From Actinomadura rayongensis (lineage in GTDB: Bacteria > Actinomycetota > Actinomycetes > Streptosporangiales > Streptosporangiaceae): a stretch of DNA of 64,000 nt. The stretch lies in the NCBI RefSeq assembly GCF_009831215.1, contig NZ_WUTW01000001.1, positions 682,001 to 746,000 of the forward strand. Reading direction: 5' to 3'. The position numbers and the translations under genes are program-made. Below, in pieces: positions 1-9,746 of this stretch. Position 1 is the stretch's first letter; each line of letters opens with the position of its first letter. The notes beneath the pieces were generated by a model. The model searched no databases. It worked only from the letters and a program-made list of their open reading frames with translations, and was not told the origin of the DNA.

Positions 1-1
1 G

Positions 2-711
<710 letters not shown>

Positions 712-715
<4 letters not shown>

Positions 716-1908
716 TGACCACGACCCCCGGGCGGCTGGCGCCGTCCGACCTCGCCCGGGTCGCGGGCGAGGGGCTGCGCACCCGGCGGACGCGCGCGGC
801 GCTGTCCGCGCTCGGCATCGCGATCGGCGTGGCGGCGATGGTCGCGGTGCTCGGGCTGTCGGCGTCGTCGCAGGCGGGCCTGCTCGCGCAGATCGACAGG
901 CTCGGCACCAACCTGCTGACCGTCACCGCGGGCAAGACGCTGACCGGCGACGATGCCGAACTGCCCACGGAGGCGCCCGGCATGATCGGGCGCATCGGGC
1001 CGGTGCAGCAGGTGCAGAGCACGGGGACGACCAAGGCGAGCGCGTACCGCAGCCCGCTCATCCCGGCGATCAACACCAACGCGCTGTCGGTCGACGCGTC
1101 CAGCCTGGACCTGCCGAAGGCGCTGCGCGCGACCGTGGCGCGCGGACGGTACCTGAACGCCGCGACCGCGCAGCAGCCCGTCGCCGTGCTCGGCGCGACG
1201 GCCGCCAAGCGGCTCGGCATCGACCGCATCACGCCGAACCTGCGGATCTGGGTGGGCGGGCAGTGGTTCTACGTCGCGGGGATCCTCAACCCGGTCGTTC
1301 TCACGCCGGAGATCGACACCTCGGTGCTGGTCGGCTATCCGGCGGCGCAGAAGTACCTCGGGTTCGACGGGCACCCGTCCACGATCTACGTCCGGACCGA
1401 GACCGAGCAGGTCGAGGACGTCCACAACGTCCTCGCTGCCACCGCGAACCCCGCTGATGCCAGCGAGGTGACGGTCAGCCAGCCGTCGGCCGCGCTGGAG
1501 GCCCGCGCCGCCGCGCAGTCGGCGCTGAACGGGCTGTTCCTCGGGCTCGGCGCGGTCGCGCTGCTCGTCGGCGGGATCGGCGTCGCGAACACGATGGTGA
1601 TCTCGGTGCTGGAACGAAGGTCGGAGATCGGTTTGCGGCGCTCGCTCGGCGCGACGAAGGGGAACATCCGCGTCCAGTTCCTGTCGGAGGCGATCCTGCT
1701 GGCCGCGCTCGGCGGCGTCATCGGGGTCGCGCTGGGCTCGGTCGCGACGTTCGTCTACGCGCAGCTCAAGGGCTGGTCCACGGTCGTGCCGGTGCTGGCG
1801 TGGGGCGGCGGGTTCGGGGCGTCGGTCGCGATCGGCGCCGTCGCGGGCCTGCTCCCGGCGCTGCGCGCGGCGCGCATGCAGCCGACCGAAGCGCTGCGGA
1901 CGGTCTGA
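712..1908 (+). CDS. ABC transporter permease, MacB/FtsX family
   Basis: A 398-residue permease of the MacB/FtsX type. One N-terminal membrane segment follows the [14 protein letters not shown] stretch. A large extracytoplasmic domain (about residues 50-270) comes next, and three membrane segments close the protein, the first around the [16 protein letters not shown] motif. The conserved cytoplasmic [17 protein letters not shown] loop, which contacts the ATPase, is present. ATG at 712 overlaps the ATPase stop. It closely resembles the permease at 30312, so the two exporter modules look like paralogues within one cluster. Substrate is unknown; export of the cluster's peptide or of a toxic intermediate is inferred. 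Confidence 0.92.
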
Positions 1909-1909
1909 C

Positions 1910-2959
1910 GTGTCCAGGATCGCCGCACCGGAGGAACCGGACGTGGAAGCTGAGGGGATGCCCCTGTCGCCCGTCGTGCGGGTCGCGGTCGCCGTGCTCG
2001 CCCCCGGCGGCTCGCCGCGACTGTCCGGCACCGACCCCGCGCACGTGGAGGTGCTGGCGGAGACGCCGGACGACCTGCCGCCGATCATCGTCCACCGCGC
2101 GACCATGCGGGTGATCGACGGCGCGCACCGGCTCGCCGCCGCCCGCCGCCGGGGCGCCGAAACGATCGCCGCGGTGTTCTTCGAGGGAACCGAGGCCGAG
2201 GCGTTCGTGCTGGCCGTCCGGGCGAACGCCGAACACGGGCTGCCGCTGTCACTGAGCGAGCGCAAACACGCCGCCGAACGCATCATCGCCTGGCATCCGC
2301 GCTGGTCGAACCGGCGGGTCGCGGCCACGGCGGGCCTGTCGCCGAGCACGGTAGCCGCCGTGCGCCGCCGGATGCCCCCGGCCGTCACAGGCGAAAGCTC
2401 ACGAGTAGGCCGCGACGGCCGGGTCCGCCCGCTGGACGGCGCGGAACGCCGCCGCGCCGTAGCCGACCTCCTGCGCGAGAACCCCGACCTGTCCCTGCGG
2501 CGGATCGCCCTGGCGGCGGGCGTCTCACCAGAGACGGTCCGCGCAGTGCGCAACCGGATGTTCGGCCCAGACGAACCCCCCACACGCCCAGATACGCGCC
2601 ACGAGCCGTCCCGCCGAGACCCCGCCCCCGACCCGTCACCTGACGCGTCACCCGAACCACGCATGGACGTCCCACTAGCACGCCTGGCAGGCCGCGACCC
2701 CGTAGCGGTACTGCGCCGCCTAGCAGCCGACCCCGCACTACGTTTCAGCGAGACGGGCCGAGAACTCCTCCGCCTGCTCCACATCCAGATGATCCGCGAA
2801 GAGGAATGGGACCGGATCATCGAGGAGATCCCCGCGCACTCCAGCGGCCTGATCGCCCAACTCGCCCGCGAACGCGCCCGCATGTGGGTCGAGTTCGCCG
2901 CACAGATCCAACGCGGCTTCGGCGCCCCCCACGACCCCGGAAACACCCCCGAAGACTGA
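1910..2959 (+). CDS. StrR-like pathway-specific regulator (first of three)
   Basis: A 349-residue member of the StrR/Bbr/Dbv4 family of transcriptional activators, which combine a ParB-like N-terminal domain with helix-turn-helix DNA binding. The ParB-like part covers about residues 15-100, with the typical PPIIVH...MRVIDGAHRLAAARRRG stretch. Two helix-turn-helix candidates follow, around NRRVAATAGLSPSTV and SLRRIALAAGVSPETV. The C-terminal part (LRFSETGRELLRLLH) is shared with the other two copies. GTG at 1910 lies one base after the permease stop; ATG at 1957 is an alternative with a GAGGGG just upstream. The gene is probably transcribed with the exporter. No TTA codon was seen in it. Confidence 0.88.
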   Translation: MSRIAAPEEPDVEAEGMPLSPVVRVAVAVLAPGGSPRLSGTDPAHVEVLAETPDDLPPIIVHRATMRVIDGAHRLAAARRRGAETIAAVFFEGTEAEAFVLAVRANAEHGLPLSLSERKHAAERIIAWHPRWSNRRVAATAGLSPSTVAAVRRRMPPAVTGESSRVGRDGRVRPLDGAERRRAVADLLRENPDLSLRRIALAAGVSPETVRAVRNRMFGPDEPPTRPDTRHEPSRRDPAPDPSPDASPEPRMDVPLARLAGRDPVAVLRRLAADPALRFSETGRELLRLLHIQMIREEEWDRIIEEIPAHSSGLIAQLARERARMWVEFAAQIQRGFGAPHDPGNTPED

Positions 2960-4025
2960 CCCCACACCGTTCCCAACCCCAGCGCAGCATGAGGCGCGCC
3001 CCCGAGAGCAACGCAGACGAGCACCCCGGTCGCCCCTGCGGCATCGCGGCCGGCCTAGCTCACACACCGAAGACCGACGCGCACACGCGGATCCAGCGCG
3101 CCTGCGGCGCCCGCCGCGACCCCAGGCGCAGCGCTGAGAGCTGACGCGGGAGGGCAACTCGGGCGCACCTGCGGCGTCGCGACGGCCTCGCTCCCAACGC
3201 CGGAGGCTGGCGCGCATGCGCGGGTTCGGCGTCGCCCTGCGATCCCGGGCGCGGTGCTGAGGGCGACAAGGGAGGGCGGTTCACGCGCGATTGCGGTGTC
3301 GCGGACAGTCTCGCTCGCAGCGCCGGAGGTCGCGCGCCCGCGCGGATCCGGCGCGGTTGTGGCGTCGCCCGGGGCGCCGGGCGCGGTGCTGAGGGTTGAC
3401 GCGGGAGGTCGGCTCGGGCGCGGGTTCGGTGTCGCCCGCGACCGCGCGACTCGCGAGGTGACGCGCACGTGCGGTTCGCGCGCGGCTGCGGTGTCTCACT
3501 CGCCACCGCGGGCGCGGCGCTGAGGTTGACGCGGATGAGCGGTACAGGCGTGGCTGCGGTGTCGTGGACGGCCTTGCTCGCAACGCCAGAGGTTGACGCG
3601 CCCGCGCGGTTCCGGCGCCTGTTCGGGTTGCCCGCGACGGTGCCCGGCGCGAGAGGGCTGTTGCGGGCGCGCGGTTCGGGTGCGGGTGGACGTTGTCTGG
3701 GACCTCGGGGTGGGTCTGAGGGTTGACGTGGGGTGGGTCGGGTGGGGGTTCGGTGCTGGTGGTGGAGGTGGGCGGCGTGGTGGGGGGTGACGTGGGTGGG
3801 CGGCCCGATGCGGCCAGTTCGGGGCGTCGTGCGGGCCGCCGGTCTGGCGCAGAATGGGGGCGCGGAGGACGTCCGGCCTGCCGTCCGTCGCCGCGGCGGG
3901 CGCCGGGCGGGAACCTTCGGAAAGGGCGCGGAGTGGGGCCGCGCGCGTACCCCGTCGGAGGGCGGGGCGTTCCGTGCTGCCCCCGTCCGGCCGACGCGGA
4001 GAACGGATCCGTTTGGGGTAGCGCC
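2960..4025. repeat. Intergenic region with a degenerate repeat array
   Basis: About 1.07 kb without a credible gene. From about 3080 to 3720 it consists of diverged copies of a unit of roughly 110-130 bp built from recurring blocks such as GCGGTGTCGC, CTCGCTCGCAACGCCGGAGG and GGTTGACGCGGGAGG. After 3725 it is a G-rich tract (GGTGGGGG-like). Many ORFs span it in all frames, but their proteins are Arg/Pro/Ala-rich and follow the repeat, so I do not call them. The promoter of the second StrR-like gene should lie in the last 150 bp. Confidence 0.7.
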
Positions 4026-4961
4026 ATGACCGCCGACCTGACCGCCGAACCGTACGAGGAGCCCGCCGCGCCGGCGCTCCCGCAGGACCCGCCGGTGCTG
4101 CTGCCGGTGGCCTCCCTCACGACGGGCGACTCGCCGCGCCGCACGCCCGTCGACCCCGAGCACGTGCGCCGGCTGGCCGCGTCCGGCGCGCCGTTCCCGC
4201 CCGTCCTCGCGCACGCGCGGACGCTGCGCGTCATCGACGGGCTGCACAGGCTCGCCGCCGCGCGGTTACGCGGGGACGAGCGGATCGCCGTCCGGCTGTT
4301 CACCGGAGCCGAACGGGACGCGTTCGTCCTCGCCGTGCGGGCCAACGCCGTGCACGGGCTGCCGCTGACGGCGGCGGACCGGCGGGCGGCGGCGCTGCGG
4401 ATCTTCGCGTCGCATCCCGCGGCGTCCGACCGGATGGTCGCCGGGATCGTCGGGATGTCGGCGCGGACGGTGGCGCGGCTGCGCGCCGCCCGGGAGGTGA
4501 CCGCCGCCGCCCGCGTCGGCCGGGACGGGCGGGTCCGGCCCGCGAGCGGCGCCGCCGGACGCCGCCGCGCCGCCGCGCTGGCCGCCGCGCACCCCGACTG
4601 GTCGCTGCGCCGCATCGCGCGGGAGGCCGGGATCTCGCCGGAGACCGTCCGGGACGTGCGGCGCCGCACGAGCCGGGGCGAGGACCCGGTGCCCGAGCGC
4701 CGCGCCCGTCCGGTCCCGGACGGCCCCGACGACGACGGCACGGCCGACCGGCTGCGCGGCGACCTGCTCCAGAGCGAGGCCGGGCGCGCGCTGCTGCGGC
4801 TGCTGAACTCCCACGCCGTCGACGCGGGCGAGTGGGAGCGGATGAAACAGACGCTCCCGCCGCACTGCGGCGACATCGTCGCCGATCTCGCACTGGAATG
4901 CGGACGGGTCTGGAACGCCTTCGCGGAACGCGTGGAGCGCAGAATAGGGGACGTCGCCTGA
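4026..4961 (+). CDS. StrR-like pathway-specific regulator (second of three), TTA-containing
   Basis: A 311-residue StrR-family regulator with a ParB-like domain (about residues 30-115, LRVIDGLHRLAAARLRGDE) and two helix-turn-helix candidates (SDRMVAGIVGMSARTV and SLRRIAREAGISPETV). ATG at 4026 has a GGGG about ten bases upstream; the longer in-frame extension is low-complexity and follows the upstream repeats, so it was rejected. Codon 81 is TTA (4266-4268), the rarest codon in such genomes, so translation may depend on the UUA-reading tRNA. It is about 35-45 percent identical by eye to the copies at 1910 and 12059. It stands alone between repeat DNA and a broken lipoprotein gene. Confidence 0.88.
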   Translation: MTADLTAEPYEEPAAPALPQDPPVLLPVASLTTGDSPRRTPVDPEHVRRLAASGAPFPPVLAHARTLRVIDGLHRLAAARLRGDERIAVRLFTGAERDAFVLAVRANAVHGLPLTAADRRAAALRIFASHPAASDRMVAGIVGMSARTVARLRAAREVTAAARVGRDGRVRPASGAAGRRRAAALAAAHPDWSLRRIAREAGISPETVRDVRRRTSRGEDPVPERRARPVPDGPDDDGTADRLRGDLLQSEAGRALLRLLNSHAVDAGEWERMKQTLPPHCGDIVADLALECGRVWNAFAERVERRIGDVA

Positions 4962-5003
4962 ACCCTGCGGCAGAACACGCTGAGACGTTCCTCCCCTAAA
5001 AAG

Positions 5004-5667
5004 TCCCGGACGAAGAAAACGGGATCTGCGGAATGCTCGGCAACGCGCCGGGGAACCGCCCGCAACGGGCGCGCCCTCGGACTGATCGTCCTTTTCTGCG
5101 TCGCCGTCGCGGCGGCGACCTGCAGCGGCGATCCGCCGCGCCGGGACGCCACCGCGACGCCCGGCGCCCCGGGCGCCCCAGCGGCGCCGGACCGGCTGGC
5201 GACGCGCGGCAGCGAGAGACACCGGCCGGCGACGCGTGGCAGCGGGCGGCAGCGGTCGCGACGGGCGGCAGCGGGCGGCGGTGCGCGGGACCGGCCGCGA
5301 TGCGCGGCAGCGGGCGGCGTTCGCCTGGTGCAGGCCGCGCAACGGCGTGCCGACCTGCCCTGAACCGACGGGCGACGCGCCCATCGCTGTGTGCGCGACC
5401 GACCGGAGCGACGTCCGCTCGGCGGCGTTCCGCGCGGCGCGGAGGGCGTGCGCGCCGCTCCTTCAGGCCGGGTCCGGGCCGCCGGCGTCGAAAGCCGCAC
5501 GGACGACCGCGCGGAAATATGCGAACTGCATGCGCGAGCACGGCGTGCATAATTTCCCGGACCCCACGGTAGACGGCGGACTCGTCATCGGATCGGGCTC
5601 GGGAATCTACCCGGAAGGGCACCCGTACCAGGCCGCGAAAGCGGCCCGCGATTCAGTGCCGCAATGA
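5004..5667 (+). pseudogene. Broken CMRxHGV-type lipoprotein gene
   Basis: Three frames together look like one small lipoprotein. An ATG at 5033 is in one frame. A lipoprotein signal peptide (RALGLIVLFCVAVAAATC) reads in the next frame from about 5070. The C-terminal domain (ARKYANCMREHGVHNFPDP...) reads in the third frame and stops at 5667. The same CMRxxGV..DPDP domain is intact in the lipoprotein at 27957. The join between signal peptide and domain falls in a tract of GGCAGCGGGCGGC-type repeats at about 5200-5335, so repeat slippage probably broke the gene. A sequencing error in the repeats is the alternative. Confidence 0.55.
5200..5335. repeat. Short GC repeat tract in the broken lipoprotein gene
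   Basis: Imperfect direct repeats of blocks such as GCGACGCGNGGCAGCG and GGCAGCGGGCGGC occupy the linker between the signal peptide and the conserved domain of the broken lipoprotein gene. Confidence 0.55.
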
Positions 5668-5804
5668 CGGTCCGCGGTGTCCTGCGGACGGTGTCGTCCA
5701 GCATTGACGCGGGGATCGGCCGCGTGTTTCGGTGACGAAACGCGCGGTGCCGCACGAGGGCGCGGCGCCGGTGATCCCGGCGTTCCGTCCGCCGGCGGGA
5801 GACC

Positions 5805-5834
5805 GTCCAAGTGCCGCCGAACGCGCGGTTGGAC
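5805..5834. promoter_or_regulatory. StrR-type operator, N18 variant
   Basis: GTCCAA and TTGGAC are separated by 18 bases and end 75 bp before the GTG of the dioxygenase gene at 5910. The published recognition sequence of the glycopeptide regulators Bbr and Dbv4 is GTCCAR-N17-TTGGAC; here the gap is one base longer. The half-sites are perfect, and the inner CGG next to TTGGAC is shared with the two exact sites at 13066 and 27847. Confidence 0.65.
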
Positions 5835-5909
5835 GTCGGGACTCCCGGCCGGCGAACGGGCCGGACGACCGGGCACGCCTGTCCGGCGCGCCCCGACGGA
5901 GGAGTTTCC

Positions 5910-6974
5910 GTGGACATCCGATCGGTCGACCACATCGAGTTATTCGTCGCGGACGCGGACCAGGCGGCGGCCCGGCTCGCGGACGCCTACGGGTTCGCGA
6001 TCACCGGGCGCAGCACGCCGTGGGGCGCGGGGGACGCGGGCTACACGTCCGTCCTGCTGCGCCAGCGCGACATCACCGTGCTGCTGACCGCCGCGACCGG
6101 CGCCCGCCACCGCGCCGCCGAGTACGTCGAACGGCACGGCGACGGCGTGGCCGTCATCGGCCTGGTGGTGGACGACGCGCACGCCGCGTTCGCCGCGGCC
6201 GTGGAGCGCGGCGCCGAGCCCGTCGCGCCGCCCGAGACGCTCGGCCCGGACGGCGGACGCGTCACGTTCGCGTCCGTGGCCGGTTTCGGCGACGTCGAGC
6301 ACCGCTTCGTCTCCCGCGAGCGGCCCGGCGGCCCGTTCGCCCCGGGCGCGTTCGCCGAGACCGGCGACCCGGCGGGCGAGGGCCTGCTGACCGACATCGA
6401 CCACTTCGCGGTGTGCGTCCCGGCGGGCGACCTGGACCCGATGATCCGCCGCTACGGCGAGGTCTTCGGCATGGAGGTCACGTTCGAGGAGCAGATCGTC
6501 GTGGGCAACCAGGCGATGCGCTCCAAGGTGATCCAGAGCAGGTCGCGCGGGCTGACGTTCACGATCCTGGAGCCCGACACGTCCCGCTCGCCGGGCCAGA
6601 TCGACGCGTTCGTCGCCGGGCACCGCGGCCCCGGGATCCAGCACGTCGCGTACCTGACGGACGACATCGCGCGCGCCGTCGCGACGATCGCGTCGCGCGG
6701 CGTCCGCTTCCTCACCACCCCGGACGCCTACTACGACGAGCTGCCCGCACGGCTCGGCCAGGTCGGCGTCCCGACCGAGACGCTGCGCGAGCTGAACATC
6801 CTCGCCGACCGCGACCACGGCGGCGTCATGCTCCAGATCTTCACCGAATCGGCCCACCCCCGCCGCACCTACTTCGACGAGGTCATCGACCGGCGCGGCG
6901 CCCGCACCTTCGGCAGCAACAACATCAAGGCGCTCTACGAGGCCGTCGAGCGGCAGTCGGCGACGGGCCGCTGA
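5910..6974 (+). CDS. HPPD/HmaS-like 2-oxoacid dioxygenase, divergent paralogue
   Basis: A 354-residue Fe(II)-dependent enzyme of the 4-hydroxyphenylpyruvate dioxygenase / 4-hydroxymandelate synthase family, built of two vicinal-oxygen-chelate halves. The metal ligands are visible as H165 (DIDHFAVC), H245 (GIQHVAY) and E324 (YFDEVIDR). The substrate-side TFTILEP and GQID motifs resemble HmaS more than HPPD. The residue before the ligand Glu is Asp323, where both relatives have Phe, and SKVIQS is a mix of the two families. GTG at 5910 has a strong GGAGGAG. Codon 11 is TTA. It begins the operon with the halogenase and chorismate mutase. A true HmaS is present at 15221, so this copy may be a second hydroxymandelate synthase, an HPPD, or act on another arylpyruvate. 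Confidence 0.85.
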   Translation: MDIRSVDHIELFVADADQAAARLADAYGFAITGRSTPWGAGDAGYTSVLLRQRDITVLLTAATGARHRAAEYVERHGDGVAVIGLVVDDAHAAFAAAVERGAEPVAPPETLGPDGGRVTFASVAGFGDVEHRFVSRERPGGPFAPGAFAETGDPAGEGLLTDIDHFAVCVPAGDLDPMIRRYGEVFGMEVTFEEQIVVGNQAMRSKVIQSRSRGLTFTILEPDTSRSPGQIDAFVAGHRGPGIQHVAYLTDDIARAVATIASRGVRFLTTPDAYYDELPARLGQVGVPTETLRELNILADRDHGGVMLQIFTESAHPRRTYFDEVIDRRGARTFGSNNIKALYEAVERQSATGR

Positions 6975-7086
6975 CCGCGCGGCCCGGCTGGTGGACGGTG
7001 CCGTGCGCCGCGCACCATGACCGGAGCGCAGCCGTGACGTCGGGCTTCGACGTCTTCGCAACAGCCACGAGGAAGGGCGACGGCAC

Positions 7087-8580
7087 ATGGGAACCGAGGG
7101 TCAAGAGGAGTTCGACGTCGTGGTGGTCGGCGGCGGCCCCGGCGGATCGACACTGGGGACGCTGGTGGCGATGCAGGGCCACCGCGTCCTGTTATTAGAG
7201 AAGGAGACCTTTCCCCGGTACCAGATCGGGGAGTCGCTGCTACCGTCCACCGTCCACGGCGTGTGCCGGATGACGGGCGTCACCGACAAGATCGTCGACG
7301 CGGGCTTCACCCTCAAGCACGGCGGCACGTTCCGCTGGGGCGCCAACCCCGAGCCGTGGACGTTCTCGTTCTCGGTGTCGCCGCGCACCGCCGGCCCGAC
7401 GTCCACGGCGTTCCAGGTCGAGCGGTCCAGGTTCGACAAGATCCTGCTCGACAACGCCGCCGAGAAGGGCGTCGAGGTCCGGCAACGGGCGTCGGTGCAG
7501 AACGTCGTGGAGGAGGACGGACGGGTCGTCGGCGTCGTCTACGCCGACGCGTCCGGCGAGCGGCACGAGGTCCGCGCGAAGTGGGTCGTGGACGCGTCCG
7601 GGAACCGCAGCGGGATCCACAAGGCGGTCGGCGGCAAGCGCGAGTACTCCGACTTCTTCCGCAGCCTCGCGCTGTTCGGGTACTTCGAGAACGGCAGGCG
7701 GATGGCCCCGCCGACCGCCGGGAACATCCTGTGCGTCGCGTTCGACAGCGGCTGGTTCTGGTACATCCCGCTCAGCGACACGCTGACCAGCGTCGGCGCC
7801 GTCGTCCGGCACGACATGGCGGAGAAGGTCCAGGGCGACCCGGAGAAGGCGCTGAACGCGCTCATCGCCGAATGCCCGATGATCAAGGACTTCCTGTCCG
7901 ACGCGACGCGCGTGACGACCGGCCAATACGGCGAGATCCGCGTCCGCAAGGACTACTCCTACCGGCAGACGAAGTTCTGGCGGCCGGGCCTGGTGCTCGT
8001 CGGCGACGCGGCGTGCTTCGTGGACCCGGTGTTCTCCTCCGGCGTCCACCTCGCCACCTACGGCGCGCTGCTTGCGGCCCGCTCCATCAACGGCGTCCTG
8101 GCCGGGACGGTCGGCCAGGACCGGGCGTTCGCGGAGTTCGAGGCCCGCTACGTGCGCGAGTACAGCGTCTTCTACGAGTTCCTGATGTCGTTCTACGACA
8201 TGCACGTCGACGAGGACTCCTACTTCTGGTCGGCCAAGAAGGTCACCCAGAACCAGTACGGCGAGCTGGAGTCGTTCGTGGACCTGGTCGCGGGCGTGTC
8301 CTCGGACGAGTTCGGGCTGCACGACGCCGAGTCCGCCGCGCTGCGGTTCAAGGAGGCGTCGGCGGAGTTCGCCGGGGCGGTGGACGCGATCGCCGCCGAG
8401 GGCGAGAACATGGTCCCGTTGTTCAAGTCGACGGTCGTCCGGCAGGCGATGCAGGAGAGCGGGCAGGTGCAGGGCCGCGCGCTGCTCGGCGCCGAGCTGG
8501 GGCCGGACACGCCGATGTTCCCGGGCGGGCTCGTGACGTCCGACGACGGAATGCTCTGGCAGGAGCCCGCCCAGAGCTGA
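7087..8580 (+). CDS. FAD-dependent halogenase, glycopeptide type (BhaA/ComH-like)
   Basis: A 497-residue flavin-dependent halogenase, expected to chlorinate Tyr, Hpg or Dpg rings bound to the peptidyl carrier protein of the NRPS. It shows the FAD-binding VGGGPGGS near the N-terminus, the halogenase motif WFWYIP around residue 223 and GDAACFVDPVFSSGVHLA around residue 305. The protein matches the balhimycin and complestatin halogenases along its whole length, as far as I recall them, including YFWSAKKVTQNQ and the C-terminal LFPGGLVTSDD. Codons 36 and 37 are consecutive TTA codons (7192-7197), very rare in high-GC actinomycetes and a likely translational gate. It lies 112 bp after the dioxygenase and 13 bp before the chorismate mutase. 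Confidence 0.95.
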   Translation: MGTEGQEEFDVVVVGGGPGGSTLGTLVAMQGHRVLLLEKETFPRYQIGESLLPSTVHGVCRMTGVTDKIVDAGFTLKHGGTFRWGANPEPWTFSFSVSPRTAGPTSTAFQVERSRFDKILLDNAAEKGVEVRQRASVQNVVEEDGRVVGVVYADASGERHEVRAKWVVDASGNRSGIHKAVGGKREYSDFFRSLALFGYFENGRRMAPPTAGNILCVAFDSGWFWYIPLSDTLTSVGAVVRHDMAEKVQGDPEKALNALIAECPMIKDFLSDATRVTTGQYGEIRVRKDYSYRQTKFWRPGLVLVGDAACFVDPVFSSGVHLATYGALLAARSINGVLAGTVGQDRAFAEFEARYVREYSVFYEFLMSFYDMHVDEDSYFWSAKKVTQNQYGELESFVDLVAGVSSDEFGLHDAESAALRFKEASAEFAGAVDAIAAEGENMVPLFKSTVVRQAMQESGQVQGRALLGAELGPDTPMFPGGLVTSDDGMLWQEPAQS

Positions 8581-8593
8581 CGGGAGCCGTCCG

Positions 8594-8959
8594 ATGACCC
8601 TGCTCGCGATCCGCGGCGCCGTCCAGGTCGAGCGCGACACACGGGACGCCATCCTCGCGGCGACCGGTGAGCTGGTCGGGGCCGTGCTGGAGCGCAACGC
8701 GCTCGGCGCCGCCGACCTGGTCAGCGTGCTGTTCACCGCGACCCCCGATCTGACCGCCGAGTTCCCGGCGCTGGCCGCGCGGCTCGGCGGCCTGACCGGG
8801 GTGCCGCTGATGTGCGCGGCCGAGATCGACGTGCCCGGCGCCGCGCCCCGGATCGTGCGGCTGCTGGCGCACGCCGAGGCGGATCGGCCGCGCTCGTCCG
8901 TCCGGCACGTGTACCTGGGCGGGGCGCGGCTGCTGCGTCCCGACCTCGCCCGGAGCTGA
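8594..8959 (+). CDS. aroH: Monofunctional chorismate mutase, AroH type
   Basis: A 121-residue enzyme that converts chorismate to prephenate, the precursor of 4-hydroxyphenylpyruvate and so of Tyr and Hpg. Aligned with the Bacillus AroH enzyme, the active-site residues are all present: R7 (AIRGAV), C74, E77, R89, Y107 (HVYL) and R115 (LLRPDL). The length is typical. ATG at 8594 follows the halogenase stop by 13 bp, so it is in the same operon. With the DAHP synthase and prephenate dehydrogenase of this cluster it gives dedicated flux from the shikimate pathway towards Hpg. A free-standing AroH chorismate mutase is not a standard part of the glycopeptide clusters I know. Confidence 0.92.
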   Translation: MTLLAIRGAVQVERDTRDAILAATGELVGAVLERNALGAADLVSVLFTATPDLTAEFPALAARLGGLTGVPLMCAAEIDVPGAAPRIVRLLAHAEADRPRSSVRHVYLGGARLLRPDLARS

Positions 8960-8971
8960 GCGCGGGACCGC

Positions 8972-9006
8972 GCCCGCTCCACCCCGTACGGCCGGGTGGA
9001 GCGGGC
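8972..9006 (+). terminator. Hairpin after the halogenase operon
   Basis: A 13-bp perfect stem (GCCCGCTCCACCC paired with its complement) with a 9-nt loop begins 12 bp after the chorismate mutase stop. There is no U-tract, which is usual for actinomycete terminators. Confidence 0.6.
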
Positions 9007-9521
9007 GGGCCGACCACGATCCGCCGTTGTGCGGTGCGTCGGCTCCCCGGGGAGGGTCGGGGAGCCGACGCACCGGCTCGCCGTGGAGGGGCGGAGAGCC
9101 GGCGCACCGGTCCGGGACGGTCGAGGACGGGCGCGCCCGCCGGCCTGCGGGACAGGCCGGGCCGCTCCGGGCGCTCCGTCGGGCGGGCCGCCGGTCGCGG
9201 GGGCGCCATGCCGCCGTGAATGCCGCCGTGACCCGACGCGGCGTCCGCCGCTCGTCGTCGACCGTCTCCGTCCGTCGGCGGATCGTGTCGGCTCGACCGT
9301 ACGAGACGCACGGTTTCGTTCCGGTATCAGACCGGCTGGGGCGGTTCCGGCCGCGTGACGGCGGCCCCGACTGTTCCGATTCGCCCGATTTCTCGGAATT
9401 GCTGCGCTGATTTGGACGGCGCGATGCAGCTCTTGCCCATTTCTCGACGGGTCGGTTACGTTTTTCGGCAGGACCACCGAAGTTCTCCCTGCTCGTTTCG
9501 GGATGACCAGAGAGGCCGATC
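9007..9521. other. Intergenic region upstream of mbtH, with a second strong hairpin
   Basis: No gene is visible. A 17-bp perfect inverted repeat at 9032-9075 (arms CGGTGCGTCGGCTCCCC and complement, 10-nt loop) is followed at about 9089-9107 by a further imperfect direct copy of its right arm. The last 150 bp are less GC-rich (CGATTTCTCGGAATTG, TTACGTTTTTCGG) and probably carry the mbtH promoter. A TTGGAC half-site occurs near 9413, but I see no partner half-site at the right distance. Confidence 0.5.
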
Positions 9522-9746
9522 ATGACGAACCCCTTTGAGGACGAGAACGCCTCCTATTACGTGCTGATCAACGACGAAGGCCAGTATTCGCTCTGGCCGG
9601 CCTTCGCGGACGTCCCGGCGGGCTGGACGGTCGCGCACGGCGAGGACGGGCGCGCCGCGTGCCTGGCCTACATCGAGGAGAACTGGACCGACATGCGGCC
9701 CAAGAGCCTCGTCGAGGAGATGAAGCAGTACGAGGCCGCCGGCTGA
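9522..9746 (+). CDS. MbtH-like NRPS accessory protein
   Basis: A 74-residue MbtH-family protein, which binds adenylation domains of nonribosomal peptide synthetases and is often needed for their activity. The family pattern is clear: [24 protein letters not shown], then VPAGW and the central Trp-rich segment ending [10 protein letters not shown] (motif positions about 3-28, 35-39 and 56-65). ATG at 9522 has AGAGAGG upstream. It is a single-gene unit facing right. Its presence is strong evidence that an NRPS belongs to this cluster although none is in the window. Confidence 0.96.
   Translation: MTNPFEDENASYYVLINDEGQYSLWPAFADVPAGWTVAHGEDGRAACLAYIEENWTDMRPKSLVEEMKQYEAAG

Noticed and set aside
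3055..5500. Long minus-strand ORFs of 395 and 739 aa opposite the second StrR-like gene
   Set aside because: They follow the repeats and the shadow of a real plus-strand gene, and the proteins are Arg/Pro/Ala-rich without motifs.
9413..9418. StrR operator before mbtH
   Set aside because: TTGGAC is present but the matching GTCCAR is absent at a distance of 17 or 18 bases.
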